Source: Hemicordylus capensis (taxonomy: Eukaryota > Chordata > Lepidosauria > Squamata > Cordylidae). Taken from it: DNA of 64,000 bases. Positions 21,789-32,599 of the stretch are shown here, piece after piece; the stretch's first letter is position 1, and each line of letters begins with the position of its first letter. The notes beneath the pieces are model-generated. The model worked only from the letters and a program-made list of their open reading frames with translations, had not been told where the DNA came from and ran no database searches. The DNA is taken from NCBI RefSeq assembly GCF_027244095.1, contig NC_069661.1:13402001-13466000 (forward strand), given 5' to 3'. The translations under genes and the position numbers were made by a program.

Positions 21789-22077
21789 CTTTCATTTACC
21801 CACAAGTTAATGTTGCAAAAGTTTCAGGGTCAGAGGTGCACCTAGGTAATTTTGGAGCCTGGAACTAAAGGCCTTTGGAGTACCGTCCCTGCCGCTACAG
21901 CTACAAGTTAACCATCATTTTTTAACACATAGGTTCTTGAGGGCACAAACCACACTACCCAGGACAGACTAAAGAGGATTTGGAGGCCTTCAGGGGGTTT
22001 GAAGGCCCTGTACTTCGGCCCTGAAGTCCAAGGGTAAGTGCGCCTCTGGATGCACTGTACCCCCCTCTAGTGAGTGA

Positions 22078-22100
22078 ATATATATATATATATATATATG
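22078..22100. repeat. (TA)n microsatellite at the end of a GC-rich element
   Basis: About 10 TA dinucleotides. The adjacent GTACCCGTGGCTAATCCC and CTCTTGCGAGAG match, in inverted form, the segment around 52735-52790, which also ends in an ATATATAG run. This suggests a transposon family with TA-rich termini. Confidence 0.7.
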
Positions 22101-22665
22101 GCGTACCCGTGGCTAATCCCTTGTGTGGCAGCTCTTGCGAGAGTTTGTGAGCAGCTGCTGGGAGAGGGAGCGGAATGACAGAAAGTGGCAGCCAGCCAGC
22201 CGAGAGAAAGTCTGGCTGAAGGGAGTGGGGCGGCAGGGGGGAGAACAAAGTGTCTGAAGGCAGTGTTCCCTGTAAGAAGGAATCCCAGATGTTGTTGACC
22301 AAAGCTCCCAGAATCCCTAGCTGCAGTGGGCTTTGGCTGAGGATGCTGGGAATTGTAGTCAAGAACATCTGGGATTTTCTGTTAGAGGGAACACTGGCTG
22401 AAGGGATGTGGAGGGGGAGAAAAAAGTGGCTGAAGGGATGTGGCAGTGGGGGAGAACGAAGAGGCTGAAGGGATGGGGGAGAACCAAGTGGCTGAATTGT
22501 TGTGTGGCGGGGGATAACAAAGTAGTTGAAGGGATGGCAGCATGGCCAGGAGTGCCTCTGCCTGCCTTTAAAAGACAGGGAGAGTCACTCCGGCCGCGCT
22601 GCCAAAGCAGTACGGGCCAATTTTGCTCCCAAACAGGGCTGCATGGGTCTCCATTTTTAAAAATG
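22101..22665. repeat. GC-rich repeat with GGGAGAAC-type tandem units
   Basis: After the terminal block there are repeated 'GTGGCTGAAGGGATG' and 'GGGGGAGAAC' units (22390-22540), broken by a palindromic MITE at 22262-22396. No gene is visible. Confidence 0.5.
22262..22396. mobile_element. Short palindromic MITE, copy 2
   Basis: The outer ends AGTGTTCCCT and AGGGAACACT are perfect inverted repeats. Inner arms CCCAGATGTTGTTGACC and CAAGAACATCTGGG pair. It is 135 bp, the longest example of this family in the window, so these ends may be its true termini. Confidence 0.85.
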
Positions 22666-23345
22666 AATTTTATGTCAAATATTTGCTAATATACATGAAT
22701 CCGTCAATCACACACACAGCTGCGACATTCTGTTGTTCTGCAATACAAGTTCGACGTACTCTCCTCACTAATGGTTAGAACCAATGTACAGATATACTAT
22801 TAATATGGATGTGTTTAAATTATGCAATTGTTCTAAGTGTTCTGTTATCAGTCAAAGACAGAAATAATGACTGGCTTTTATTGTAAAATAGCACTGTCTT
22901 GCTATATGAAAATAAAAATATTAAGAAGAAGAAATAAAAAATTAATGTCCCACCTCAGCAATTCAGGAGAAGGAACTGATATAAAGGAGAAATTAAGGGA
23001 AGTTATTTGAGGGATAAATAAGAGGCTGTTTATGTTGCAGGTGCTCACAACGAAAAGGAATAAAAGTGGAAGATGCTACAAGAAGGAAACGTGTCAAAGT
23101 GGGAAATGAAGTCATCGGAAAATGGAGGCGGCCTTGGGAGACTGCGTGTGGGCAGAGCTTTGCACTCCCACAGTTGTCCTTTGGTGTGCTGGAAAATCCA
23201 CTTCCCATATTTGCTGAAATGTCTGCTTTTGCAGTGCCTTGTCTTTTCTTCATTAAAAGCAATCAGAGGAAATAACAACGTAATCTATCTGGCAAATCCA
23301 ATTGAAAACTGCAGGTGTTATAAGTATGGAGGCCAAATCCTACTA

Positions 23346-23380
<35 letters not shown>

Positions 23381-23700
23381 ACATGCATGTATATAGCTCT
23401 TATTTATTTGGCTGAGTAAATAATAATAATAGTGGGATAATTATTTATGATCCTACTCTCTTTCCAAAGAACTCAGGATAAATTAGGAGTGGCTAATATA
23501 GAGCAAGCATCATCTTCCTTCAGACTACTCTCTAGTTTTGAACAGTTTGATTTATTTAAGGAAATGCACTGAAGGTTATTAGGGATGTGCACAAACCTTG
23601 GTTCTTGCAGCACTTCGAATATGAACCAGTTCATGGTTTGGCAAACCAGTTCGGTTTGGCCCAACCACGAACTGGTTTGGCAGTTTGAGTGTGGCACAGT
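22666..23700 (+). repeat. Segmental duplication, copy A
   Basis: It is nearly identical to 26936-27945, at an offset of 4270 bp at the left edge. Both start AATTTTATGTCAAAT and share all landmarks in order, including a GT microsatellite (here 23349-23379) and the left arm of a foldback element. Copy A has about 25 bp (around 22886) that copy B lacks. No gene was recognised in it. Confidence 0.93.
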
Positions 23701-23914
23701 GTGTGTGTGTGTGTGGGAGTGTTGTGGACACCCTGACCCCCTACATTAAACCCCGAGTTACCAACTCAGAATTATATGGAATCCAGGGCTATGTCTCATT
23801 CCATTTTATTAAGGAATCAATTAATGCCTGAACTCAAGGTGAACAGACCAGTACATGACTTGCCTCTGAGACCGATGGTAGTTGCTCTGTGAAGGAAGAG
23901 GCAATCCAGCATTG

Positions 23915-24580
23915 TATTTTCAATGCTTGTAGAATACAGGAAGGGTTTACCATTGCCATCTCCCAAGCAGTATGAGATGATGCCTTTCAGCATCTTCCTA
24001 TATCGCTGCTGCCCTGGAGCGGAGGGAGGCCAATGGCAGGCCGGGTTCAGCCGCTGCTGTGGCCCCCTAGCCCTGCCCCCCACATTTGACATCAGATGCA
24101 ATGAGCGTTTAGTCACACCCCTGCATCTGGCATCACATGCGGGGGGGGGCTTGGTTTAGCTCCCAAATGGGGCCGCATGGCCCCATTTGGGAGTGAAATC
24201 GGTCCGCACTGCATTGGCAGCATGGCTAGGAGTGGCTCTCCCTGCCTTTAGAAGGCAGGGAGAATCACTCTGGCCACACTGCCAATGCAGCATGGGCCGA
24301 TTTCACTACGACGATTTCCGCGTGGCCCCATTTGGGAAGTAAAGCATGCCCCTGCGTCTGACGTCAGACGCCGGGGGATGTCTGCGGCCGTGAGGGGTGG
24401 CCCCTGAGGGGCGGCGGCCCGGGTTCCTTGAACCCGTTCGCCCAGTGGTGACTCCGCCCAGTGGTGACTGCCTGATATAGGTGTTTCCTTCAGTATGGAA
24501 AACATACCAGCGGGGATTCAAACCAGCAACCTCTTGCTCCTTAGGCAAGTTACTTCCCCACTGCGCCATTGGGTGGCTTA
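23915..24580 (-). mobile_element. tRNA-derived SINE, family A, split by a MITE
   Basis: The SINE body occupies about 23915-24014 and its tRNA head about 24463-24580 (GGTTTGAATCCCC B-box region, TGGCGCAGTGGGGAAGTAAC A-box region, on the minus strand). A GC-rich element of about 450 bp separates them. Confidence 0.85.
24015..24462. mobile_element. GC-rich palindromic MITE nested in a SINE
   Basis: The inserted piece has large internal inverted repeats: GCATGGCCCCATTTGGGAG with CCCAAATGGGGCCGCATGG nearby, and GGAGTGGCTCTCCCTGCCTT with AAGGCAGGGAGAATCACTC. It ends near GGTTCCTTGAACCCGTTCGC, similar to the end of the hAT MITE at 41122-41780. Exact termini and target duplication are uncertain. Confidence 0.7.
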
Positions 24581-25200
24581 AACTTTGAAGTACAAAATCA
24601 TTATTTAATAGTTGTTACAATTGTGATCATTTCTATAGAAAATTAGAGGAAATAGAAATCCCAGAAGGCAGGATTCCACTGCCACTGTAGAAGAACCTAT
24701 CCATACTACTTAGGAATTGTTATACTTGCTCGAAAGCTTTGCAGATTCCGCACATTATTGCCATCTGGAAACCCCCATCTGATATGAAAATTTGTTTCCC
24801 CTCTAATTCTGTGACGTGTTGTATTTGTAACATGGATGGGTTTCCATGAATAATATCAAGAAGTCAAACTCTTACAGTTCTTCCAATATAAAATATGTAT
24901 GATCCATTTTCTTGCCATCAGCAGTTCTCTTTTTTAAAACAAAACAAAACCCTGAACTGTATTGGAGTCTGTGCTTACTTCTGCACTAGGGGATCTATAC
25001 AGAGGTGATTTATTCCTTCTTCATTACTGATTCTTATGGGGTAATCCAGACAACATCAGGCCACTTTTAGATTTTGTTAGCATGATTTGCCTTCCAGTCC
25101 ATGAAAAATCTATAATTTTTGTCTACATCCTTCTTTCAACTTGAATGTGAAAGATGGGATATTGCAGGAGACACCGAAGAGGCATTGTTTTTAAACAGTC
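24581..25200. other. Unassigned unique sequence
   Basis: No gene, tRNA or known repeat was recognised in this AT-rich stretch. Confidence 0.4.
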
Positions 25201-25203
25201 AGT

Positions 25204-25433
25204 GAAGTGAAGTAAAGCCGTCAAGTCAATTTTGACTCCTGGTGCCCACAGAGCCCTGTGGTTTTCTTTGGGAGAATACAGGAGGAGTTTACCATTGCCT
25301 CCTCCCGTGCAGTAAGAGATGATGCCTTTCAGCACCTTCCTATAGTGCTGCTGCCCAATATAGTACCAGCGGGGGATTTGAACCGGCAACCTTCTGCATG
25401 TTAGTCAAGCATTTCCCTGCTGCGCCACTTAAG
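25204..25433 (-). mobile_element. tRNA-derived SINE, family A
   Basis: On the minus strand it has the TGGCGCAGCAGGGAAATGC head, GGTTCAAATCCCC B box, a GGAAGGTGCTGAAAGGCATC body and a GACTTGACGGCTTTACTTC end. Moderately diverged. Confidence 0.88.
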
Positions 25434-25782
25434 GTAGAAAAAGGTGTTTCCACACAGCACTTTAATACAGCACTGTTTTAAACAGCAGTGCATGCCCCTC
25501 CAGTGTGGCCAAGATCCTGCTTGACCATGTTGGTTTGCTCCAAAGTCATTCCCACTCGGTAAAGGTCTCCATCAAAATGAGTGAATAGTTCCTCCTTGCA
25601 GCTTTTATCCATTTTGTGTCCAGGGTCCCTTAATCACTCAGCAAAATTGCTTTAGGGTTGACAGTGTGAAATCAAGGGCCTCCCCCTATTACTGTTGCTG
25701 CTACTACAGAGAATATTTGTATACCACTTTTCAATGAAAGTTCTCAAAGTGGTTGACGTATAAAGATAAATGATCAACAAAC

Positions 25783-26092
25783 AAGGAGAGGAGAGCTGGT
25801 CTTGTGGTAGCAAGCATGACTTGTCCCCTTAGCTAAGCAGGGTCCACCCTGGTTGCATTTGTATGGGTGACTAGAAGTGTGAGCACTGTAAGATATTCCC
25901 CTCAGGGGATGGAGTTGCTCTGGGAAGAGCAGAAGGTCCCAAGTTCCCTCCCTGGCAGCATCTCCAAGATGCGCTGAGAGAGATTCCTGCCTGCAACCTT
26001 GGAGAAGCCGCTGCCAGTCTGTGAAGACAATACTGAGCTAGATAGACCAATGGTCTGACTCAGTATATGGCAGCTTCCTGTTTCCTATGTTT
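25783..26092 (+). mobile_element. SINE family B with 5S-rRNA-like head
   Basis: It starts GAGGAGAGCTGGTCTTGTGG. The head includes TTAGCTAAGCAGGGTCCACC and GGTTGCATTTGTATGGGTGA, close to the 5S rRNA internal promoter (AAGCTAAGCAGGGTC and GGATGGGAGACC). It is followed by the body TTGCAACCTTGGAGAAGC and the tail AGACCAATGGTCTGACTC plus TTCCTATGTTTCC. Near full length, about 310 bp. Confidence 0.9.
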
Positions 26093-26218
26093 CCTAAACA
26101 AAGTGGTTCCCTCTTCCAAAGGGCTCATAATCAAAATAGAAACATAAAGTGGACACCAGCAACAATCACGGAAGGGATGCATTCCGAGGCTGAACAGGAC
26201 CAGTTGATCTCCCCCTGC

Positions 26219-26386
26219 CAGGGGTTTAGCTATAATTGAGCGGATGGTTTGAATGAACCCAAGGCCCCCAGCTCCTGACGGCCCCCAGTTCTACCTCTCT
26301 CTATTTTCTTCATTATCTCCCTCACTCCAAGGGGCCCCCGGGGACAGGGGCAAACACAGGCCCCCTCTCCCCTAGCTATGCCCCTG
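26219..26386. mobile_element. Miniature hAT element, 168 bp
   Basis: It starts CAGGGGTTTAGCTATAATTG and ends CCCTAGCTATGCCCCTG, flanked by a perfect 8-bp duplication CCCCCTGC (26211-26218 and 26387-26394). No coding capacity. Similar pieces lie at about 6823 and 18331. Confidence 0.92.
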
Positions 26387-26394
26387 CCCCCTGC

Positions 26395-26935
26395 TAACTA
26401 CGTATAAGAGAATCACCACGTTAAAAGGTGCCTCTTTGCCAGGAGCTTTACCAAACAGTCATTTCACACAGCTTTGCTACACTTAGGCTGAGGGGGATTT
26501 CATACCATAGAACCATTTACAGCGATGTCAGGACAGTGACAGAATGCACCGTTCATATAGCCAATGACATTCTTCAGCTTTCCGCCCTGTCAATTTGCAG
26601 TTACTGCACATTATGTGCATCTTTTAAACGTAGCATTTTGGTGCAGTGCTCAGAACAGCTTAACTTTAGGCACTTAAAGCTGCCCACCTGGGGAAGCTCA
26701 AGTTAGCAGAATTAATGACTGGTTCCTTCTCATTATTTGTTCCTTTTATTTGCTCCGTTTATTGTGTCACAACTATTTGTTGGTAGATTTAATAGAATTC
26801 TGATTGATCAGAGATATTGCCCCAGCAACTAGATTGAGTGGGTTGCACCTCTGCTCCTGCGGTGTGTCTTTCACATGGGTCTTAGGTGGAGATTAATTGA
26901 CTCTGTTCTACAAAACATGCCAGGACGATTGAACA
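26395..26935. other. Unassigned sequence before duplication copy B
   Basis: No gene or repeat was recognised. It has no counterpart beside copy A, so the duplication boundary is at about 26936. Confidence 0.4.
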
Positions 26936-27945
26936 AATTTTATGTCAAATATTCACTAATAGACACGAATCCGTCAATCACACACACAGCTGCGACATTC
27001 TGTTGTTCTGCAATACAAGTTCAACGTACTCTCCTCACTAATGGTTGGAACCAATGTACAGATATGCTATTAATATGGATGTGTTTAAATTATGCAATTG
27101 TTCTAAGTGTTCTGGTATCAGTCAAAGACCGAAATACTCACTGGCTTTTATGAAAATAAAAATATTAAGAAGAAGAAATAAAAAATTAATGTCCCACCTC
27201 AGCAATTCAGGAGAAGGAACTGATATAAAGGAGTAATTAAGGGAAGTTATTTGAGGGATAAACAAGAGGGTGTTTATGTTGCAGATGCTCACAATGAAAA
27301 GGAATAAAAGTGGAAGATACTACAAGAAGGAAACGTGTCAAAGTGGGAAATGAAGTCATCGGAAACTGGAGGCGGCCTTGGGAGACTGCGTGTGGGCAGA
27401 GCTTTGCACTCCCACAGTTGTCCTTTGGTGTGCTGGAAAATCCACTTCCCATATTTGCTGAAATGTCTGCTTTTGCAGTGCCTTGTCTTTTCTTCATTAG
27501 AAGCAATCAGAGGAAATAGCAACGTAATCTATCTGGCAAATCCAATTGAAAACTGCAGGTGTTATAAGTATGGAGGCCAAATCCTACTAGCAGTGTGTGT
27601 GTGTGTGTGTGTTTGTGTGTGTGTGCACATGCATGTATATAGCTCTTATTTATTTGGCTGAGTAAATAATAATAATAGTGGGATAATTATTTATGATCCT
27701 ACTCTCTTTCCAAAGAACTCAGGATAAATTAGGAGTGGCTAATATAGAGCAAGCATCATCTTCCTTCAGACTACTCTCTAGTTTTGAAAAGTTTGATTTA
27801 TTTAAGGAAATGCACTGAAGGTTATTAGGGATGTGCATGAACCTTGGTTCTTGTAGCGGTTCAAATATGAACCGGTTCATGGTTCAGCAAACCAGTTTGG
27901 TTGGCCCAACCTCAAACTGGTTTGACGGTTTGAGGGTGGCACGGC
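26936..27945 (+). repeat. Segmental duplication, copy B
   Basis: Direct copy of 22666-23700. It includes the same GT tract (27593-27624, interrupted by one GTTT) and the same CTTTCCAAAGAACTCAGGAT block, then runs into the left arm of the complete foldback element at 27824. Differences are mostly single substitutions. Confidence 0.93.
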
Positions 27946-28490
27946 AGGTGGCGGGGAGAGGCACCTTTAAAAGTGAGTACAGCAGGTCCTTACCAGCATG
28001 ACCACTGTTCCATGCAGCTTTTTCCTGCTGTGGCGCTCCTCCCAGCAGCCCATGTGCAGCGGTGGTGCAGCACCAACATGCACATGGCCTCCATGCATGC
28101 ATGGAAGCTATTTGTGCTGACCACACATGCGTGGAGGCCAGGTACGTGCCGGCGCCACACCACTGCTGCTGGGGGGAGACCACAGCAGCAGGAAGCTGCA
28201 TGGAGCAGCGGTCACACAGGTAAGGCCCTGCTGTACTCACTTTAAAAGGTGCCACTCGCCACCCCTTCCCCCAGCACCACCCTCAAACCTCTAAACCGGT
28301 TCATGGTTGGGCTGAACTGAAATGAACTGGTTTGCTGAACCACAAACCGGTTCGTATTTGAACCACAAACCGGTTCATATTTGAACCACAAACCGGTTTG
28401 TATTTGAACCACAAACCAGTTCGTATTTGAACCACAAACTGGTTTGTATTCGAACCACTGCACTTAACGAGGTTCGTACATATCCCTAAT
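27824..28490. mobile_element. Large foldback element with 23-bp tandem repeats
   Basis: The ends ATTAGGGATGTGCATGAACC and GGTTCGTACATATCCCTAAT are inverted repeats that continue for over 100 bp as AACCGGTT-rich arms. GGTT lies on both sides as a possible 4-bp target duplication. The right arm holds five 23-bp units (28337-28451) starting GAACCACAAACCGGTT. The inner part also pairs: CACCTTTAAAAGTGAGTACAG and its complement near 28240. No open reading frame of note. A partial left arm occurs in copy A at 23578-23700. Confidence 0.88.
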
Positions 28491-28704
28491 GGTTAGCATT
28501 CCTGATGACCTGGGGCTACTTTGAGTGCCAGCCACTTCATTCAGGGCAGGACCTAGGATAAATAACACCCTGGGTGAGAACGCCTTTGGCACACACACAC
28601 CCGGCTTACCTTATTGGTGTTGCCACCTTTTTTTCTACTGAGCTCATTGCAGACAGTAACAGTCTATTCAACAAATGGCAAGTCACTGAGCTCAGCTCAA
28701 CACC

Positions 28705-28885
28705 CATTGGAACTCAGGAAGCTGAGTCAGACCATTGATCCATCTAGATCAATATTGTCTACACAGATTGGCAGCAGCTTGCTTCTCCAAGGTTGCAAGC
28801 AGGAGTCTCTCAGCCCTATCTGGAGATGCCAGGAAGGGAAGTTGGAATCTTCTGCATGCAAGTCTGGTTCACCCATGCCAAAGAC
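28705..28885 (-). mobile_element. SINE family B, antisense, truncated
   Basis: GAAGCTGAGTCAGACCATTG, ATCTAGATCAATATTGTC and AAGGTTGCAAGCAGGAG mark the tail and body. The head is missing. Confidence 0.8.
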
Positions 28886-29289
28886 TGGCCGTGATTGCAT
28901 TCCTTGGCCTCGCAAAAAGCACAAATCTTAGCACCTCTCTCCTCTGCTCTGAGGCCAGGAAGAAGCTGTGTAGTGTCTCCTTTTGGCTGCCGCTCAGAGG
29001 AAGTGCTCAGGGCTCCACGCTTCCCTTCCCTGTTCTGAGAGCAGTGAAAGGAGGGGGATGTCCTTGGAAGCTGCTGCAGCACAGCTGCATGCTCATAGAG
29101 CAGCTGCTCCTCTGCCAAAATGCCTCCACACAATCAACAATAAAAAATTTATTAAGTTGTCCGCCGGGATTCCAAACAATTTCCAGGTGGTTTGCAAAGA
29201 ACACATATTTGAGAACCACTAGACTATCATGGCAGACTTGCTGGAATGAGTATTTTATTTTGTCTTATTTATTTATATACTGCCTGAGA
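28886..29289. other. Unassigned sequence
   Basis: No gene was recognised; short open frames here lack similarity to any family I know. A weak LINE-tail-like block (TTTATTTATATACTGCCTGAG) lies at its right end. Confidence 0.35.
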
Positions 29290-29410
29290 TATACATGCCC
29301 TCAACTCCTGCCTGTAGGCTTCTAGCAGCATCTGGTGGGCCACTGTGTGAAACAAGATGCTGGACTAGATGGGCCTTGGGCCTGATCCAGCAGGGCTCTT
29401 CTTATGTACA
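29290..29410 (+). mobile_element. LINE 3' tail
   Basis: GCCCTCAACTCCTGCCTGTA, GGTGGGCCACTGTGTGA and GATGCTGGACTAGATGGGCC, ending TCTTATGTA. Same family as 21508-21788. Confidence 0.85.
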
Positions 29411-29419
29411 TCTCTAGGT

Positions 29420-31035
29420 AGTTTGCACAATCCAAATTACAACATAAAAATAAAATAAGCGATTAAAATAATTTCACAGAATAAAAACAATTAAAAACTA
29501 TTCACAGAGTGGAACAATTAAAGTAATTTCACAGTATAAAAACAAACAGTTCAAAATTAATTTTAACAAAAAGCCGGAGAAAATAGGCATGATTTAAAGG
29601 TCTTTTAACAAGAAATCAGAGATGGAGAAGCTCTTTTTTTCAGAGGGAGTGCATTCTAAAGCCATGGGGCAGGCACAAAGGCCCGGCCCTGGGTCGCCTC
29701 TGAACAACCCTAACCGGACCTCCCCAGATGATCTTAATAGATGGCAGGGTTCATGACAAAGAAGGTGGGCTCTAAAATACCCTGGACCTAGGCCTTTCAG
29801 GGCTTTATAGGTAATGACCAGCACCAGGGGCGAATATAGGGTAGGGCAGGTAGGGCACGTGCCCCGGGCACCACTTGAAGGGGGGCGCAATTTTTTAAAT
29901 TAATTAAAAAAAAAAAAAAGGCCACCAAAAACAAAATGGCCACTGCACATGCTCAAATGGCCTCTGTGAGGCCCTAGGCCATGCCAGTCCTCACACAGGC
30001 CATTTGAGCATGTGCGGTGGCCATTATGTTTATAGCGGCCTTTTTTTAAAATTAAAAAAATATTATTATTAAAAATGGCCTCCACACATGTTCAAATGGT
30101 CCCTGTGAGGCCCTAAAGGCCAGCAGGGGAGGCAGAACATTTGCAGACACCCCCCCATGGTCTTTAGGAAGCCCCCTGAAGGGGCTACAGGTAATTTTTT
30201 TTAAAAAATAATATAATATAAGTCACTGTGTACATATTCAGTTTGGCACTATGTACAGAGAATCAAGGCTTGTGAATACTGAGTTGAAGCTTATGAGCTA
30301 GGATTGTATTCATTTGTTCTTACTTTGCTTCTTGTGATAAGTGAGTTAAATGTGATGTCTGAATAATATGGCTATTAATGGTGAGTTTGTCTTTGAATCA
30401 GTGTGAAATCCCTAGTATTAAGGCTCACTGGGAGTTTCTTGCTCTCTTTCTCTCATTTTAATTGTCTTTCTGAAATACTAGAATATATTCCAAGCAGTGA
30501 CACAGTTTACTGTGCATATCCTTTAATTATTTTCAGAGTATCTGGGAAAAGTCAAATTCTCCATTTATTTTTTAAAACTTATGTAATAGTGATGCTACAA
30601 TGCACAGAAGAGAATTAGACAGGCACTTCTGTTTAGTTTTCCAAGTACACCTCCATGGGTATTTCATGAGCCCCAGCATACTGAAATTTGTCATTTTCCA
30701 GCATTTTTTGGTCTGGCTACATCCACTGCTAAATAGTTTTTGAAATATTAAAAGATTAATGAGCTTGACTTGTATTTTTCAGCTGATATTATGGTAAAGT
30801 TATCTGAAAGATGGGTGTCAGATGTCTGGATAGGGGGCGCAATTTCAGTGCTTGCCCTAGGCGCTATGTTCCCTAGATATGCCTCTGACCAGCACATTGT
30901 ATTTCGCTCGGAAACATATTGTCAGCCTGTGCAATTCTTTCATAATTGGTGTTATATGGTCCCTTTGTGTTGTCCCAGAGTCCATCCTGGCTGCCACATT
31001 CTGCACCCAAGAGTGCATTACATTACATTATAGCA
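29420..31035 (-). mobile_element. CR1/L2-type LINE 3' part, split by a hAT element
   Basis: The minus strand encodes the C-terminal RT region (GLGPGYFRAHLLCHEPCHLL and a 'SEVRLGLF' block) with the A-rich 3' UTR at 29420-29580. The other half continues at 30888-31035, where CCATCCTGGCTGCCACATTC matches the same region of the fuller LINE at 49741-49880. A hAT copy at 29825-30887 sits exactly between the halves. Confidence 0.85.
29825..30887 (-). mobile_element. Non-autonomous hAT element, family H1, copy 2
   Basis: Inverted copy of 13023-14075, 1063 bp, flanked by a perfect 8-bp duplication ACCAGCAC (29817-29824 and 30888-30895). The left end is CAGGGGCGAATATAGGG and the right end CCCTAGATATGCCTCTG. 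It is inserted in a LINE. Confidence 0.95.
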
Positions 31036-31039
31036 TGCA

Positions 31040-31205
31040 CCCAAGCTTTTTAGCTTTTTAACATTTTAACTTCTTAAACTTTTGATTGTTTATTATTTGT
31101 TTTAAATTGTTTTTAGTATTTGTTTGCTGTGAACCGCCCTGAGACCTTGGGTTAGAGTGGTTTAAAAATGTGCTAAACAAACAAACAAACAAACAAATAA
31201 GTTAC
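31040..31205 (+). mobile_element. CR1/L2-type LINE 3' tail
   Basis: A T-rich block then GTGAACCGCCCTGAGACCTT and an (ACAAACAA)n end. 5'-truncated. Confidence 0.75.
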
Positions 31206-32349
31206 AGTAGTCAAGCCTGATGGTCACCAGCATAAGAACTACCATTTTAAGGTCATTTACCTACAGAAATGGGCGTAGCTGACCTATCAGAGTTAAAGTT
31301 TTTTCCTGCCGTGGCTTAGTAGCTCTGCCAAGGCCAGACTTATTTGTAGATTTCTGGGCAGCTTGTCAATACACATTGTAAAATGGCTCAGCATGGCCAT
31401 GACATATCGCTTGCCGCATAAAATTGCAGGCTATTGTTTGGTCAACAAAACTGGACGGAATTTCCCTGCTGAGTTTCTCTTTCCACTGTACTGTCTGAGG
31501 ACAGAAGCCTTATTCATTTGGATACAGATAAGTGTATGGAAGGGTCACACCTTCCTGCCTGCCCAAACCCCAATCTTCACTCATTCAAGGGCGACATTTG
31601 CACAGAATAGACCAGTGTTCTTCACTGAAAGGCCTGGGACCCAGTGACTGCTCCCACGTTGACCCTAAGTGTGGCTCCATGACTAATTGTTTATTAGGCT
31701 TGTGTGATGCTTTGGCCAAAGCCAAATACTCCACACAGCTCCCCTGGAAGTTTTTCACACGGGGCTTTTAAAGCCCTTTAACTCGTATCTCCTCCAGAAT
31801 GGAGGGGGTGTGTTCACATATCGGCAAGAATATTTACCCCGAAGTCGCTGCGAGTTATCGGGGAGCAGTTCATACACACAATTCGGGTTTTTCACTGTGT
31901 GCCTGATTTATATCTGGGTAAAAAAATCCACTATTTGTGTCTGGTTTGGGGGGACAGGTTCGAGTTCACAGTAAAGCCTCCCAGTAAACTCACGGTAAAA
32001 CCTGCTGTGTGTAAAAGTCCCTGGCATTGCACAGTGAGAGGTGACTGTTCCCACTATGTAGTACGGTACTTTGCCCAGTGCTGGTGGGACTCTTTTAAGG
32101 GAATCGGAGCCCTCTTGAGAGCCCCAGTAACATCTTGGAAGTGTGCAGAGAGCACTGGGAAGTGTTCTCCCCAGCTCTTTCTCCATAGAGCTCTGGGGCT
32201 TGACGAGGTTTCTTTCCTCTGAAAGGGCTGCCTGGTACTAGAAATAGTGCAGCACTGTGTGGAGGTCAGCACAGTGGGGAATGGTTTTCACACTGAAGGT
32301 CTTTTGCCAACGTGGCCCAAGCTTGAAAAATAATGAAGATCATTGATAT
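31206..32349. other. Mostly unassigned; one foldback-like segment
   Basis: About 31735-32070 contains inverted blocks (TCACACGGGGCTTTTAAAGC with the later TTTTTCACTGTGTG, and repeated CGAGTT-type sites), suggesting a non-autonomous transposon. The rest shows no recognised gene. The 94-codon open frame from 31363 has no family match. Confidence 0.35.
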
Positions 32350-32530
32350 ACTGTATTTACCTGAATCCAAGACAAGGTTTTCCCCAAGTTTTTTGGTATT
32401 AGAAATCGGGAGATCGTCTTAAATTCAGAGTCCTGTTCCTTTTGAGTAATTGCAGGTACAACCTGTATTTAACCTCTGTTTTAAGGGTGTTGTCTTAAAT
32501 TCAGGGTCGTCTTTGATTCGGGTCAGTACA
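32350..32530. repeat. Interspersed repeat Q, copy 2
   Basis: TACCTGAATCCAAGACAAGG, GTCTTAAATTCAGAGTCC and TTTAACCTCTGTTTTAAGGG match 18560-18780. Confidence 0.6.
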
Positions 32531-32599
32531 GGGGTCTAAACATATGTGTCAGCTTCTGTGCACACAAGCTATGGCCCTCCATTTTCTAGGGTTCCAAAT

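Noticed and set aside
23041-23275. A possible exon in the segmental duplication (TTGCAG acceptor, then an open frame with basic residues, considered as a CXCL9-like tail).
   Set aside because: Copy B has a stop near the start of that frame, there is no donor, and the similarity to chemokines is not convincing.
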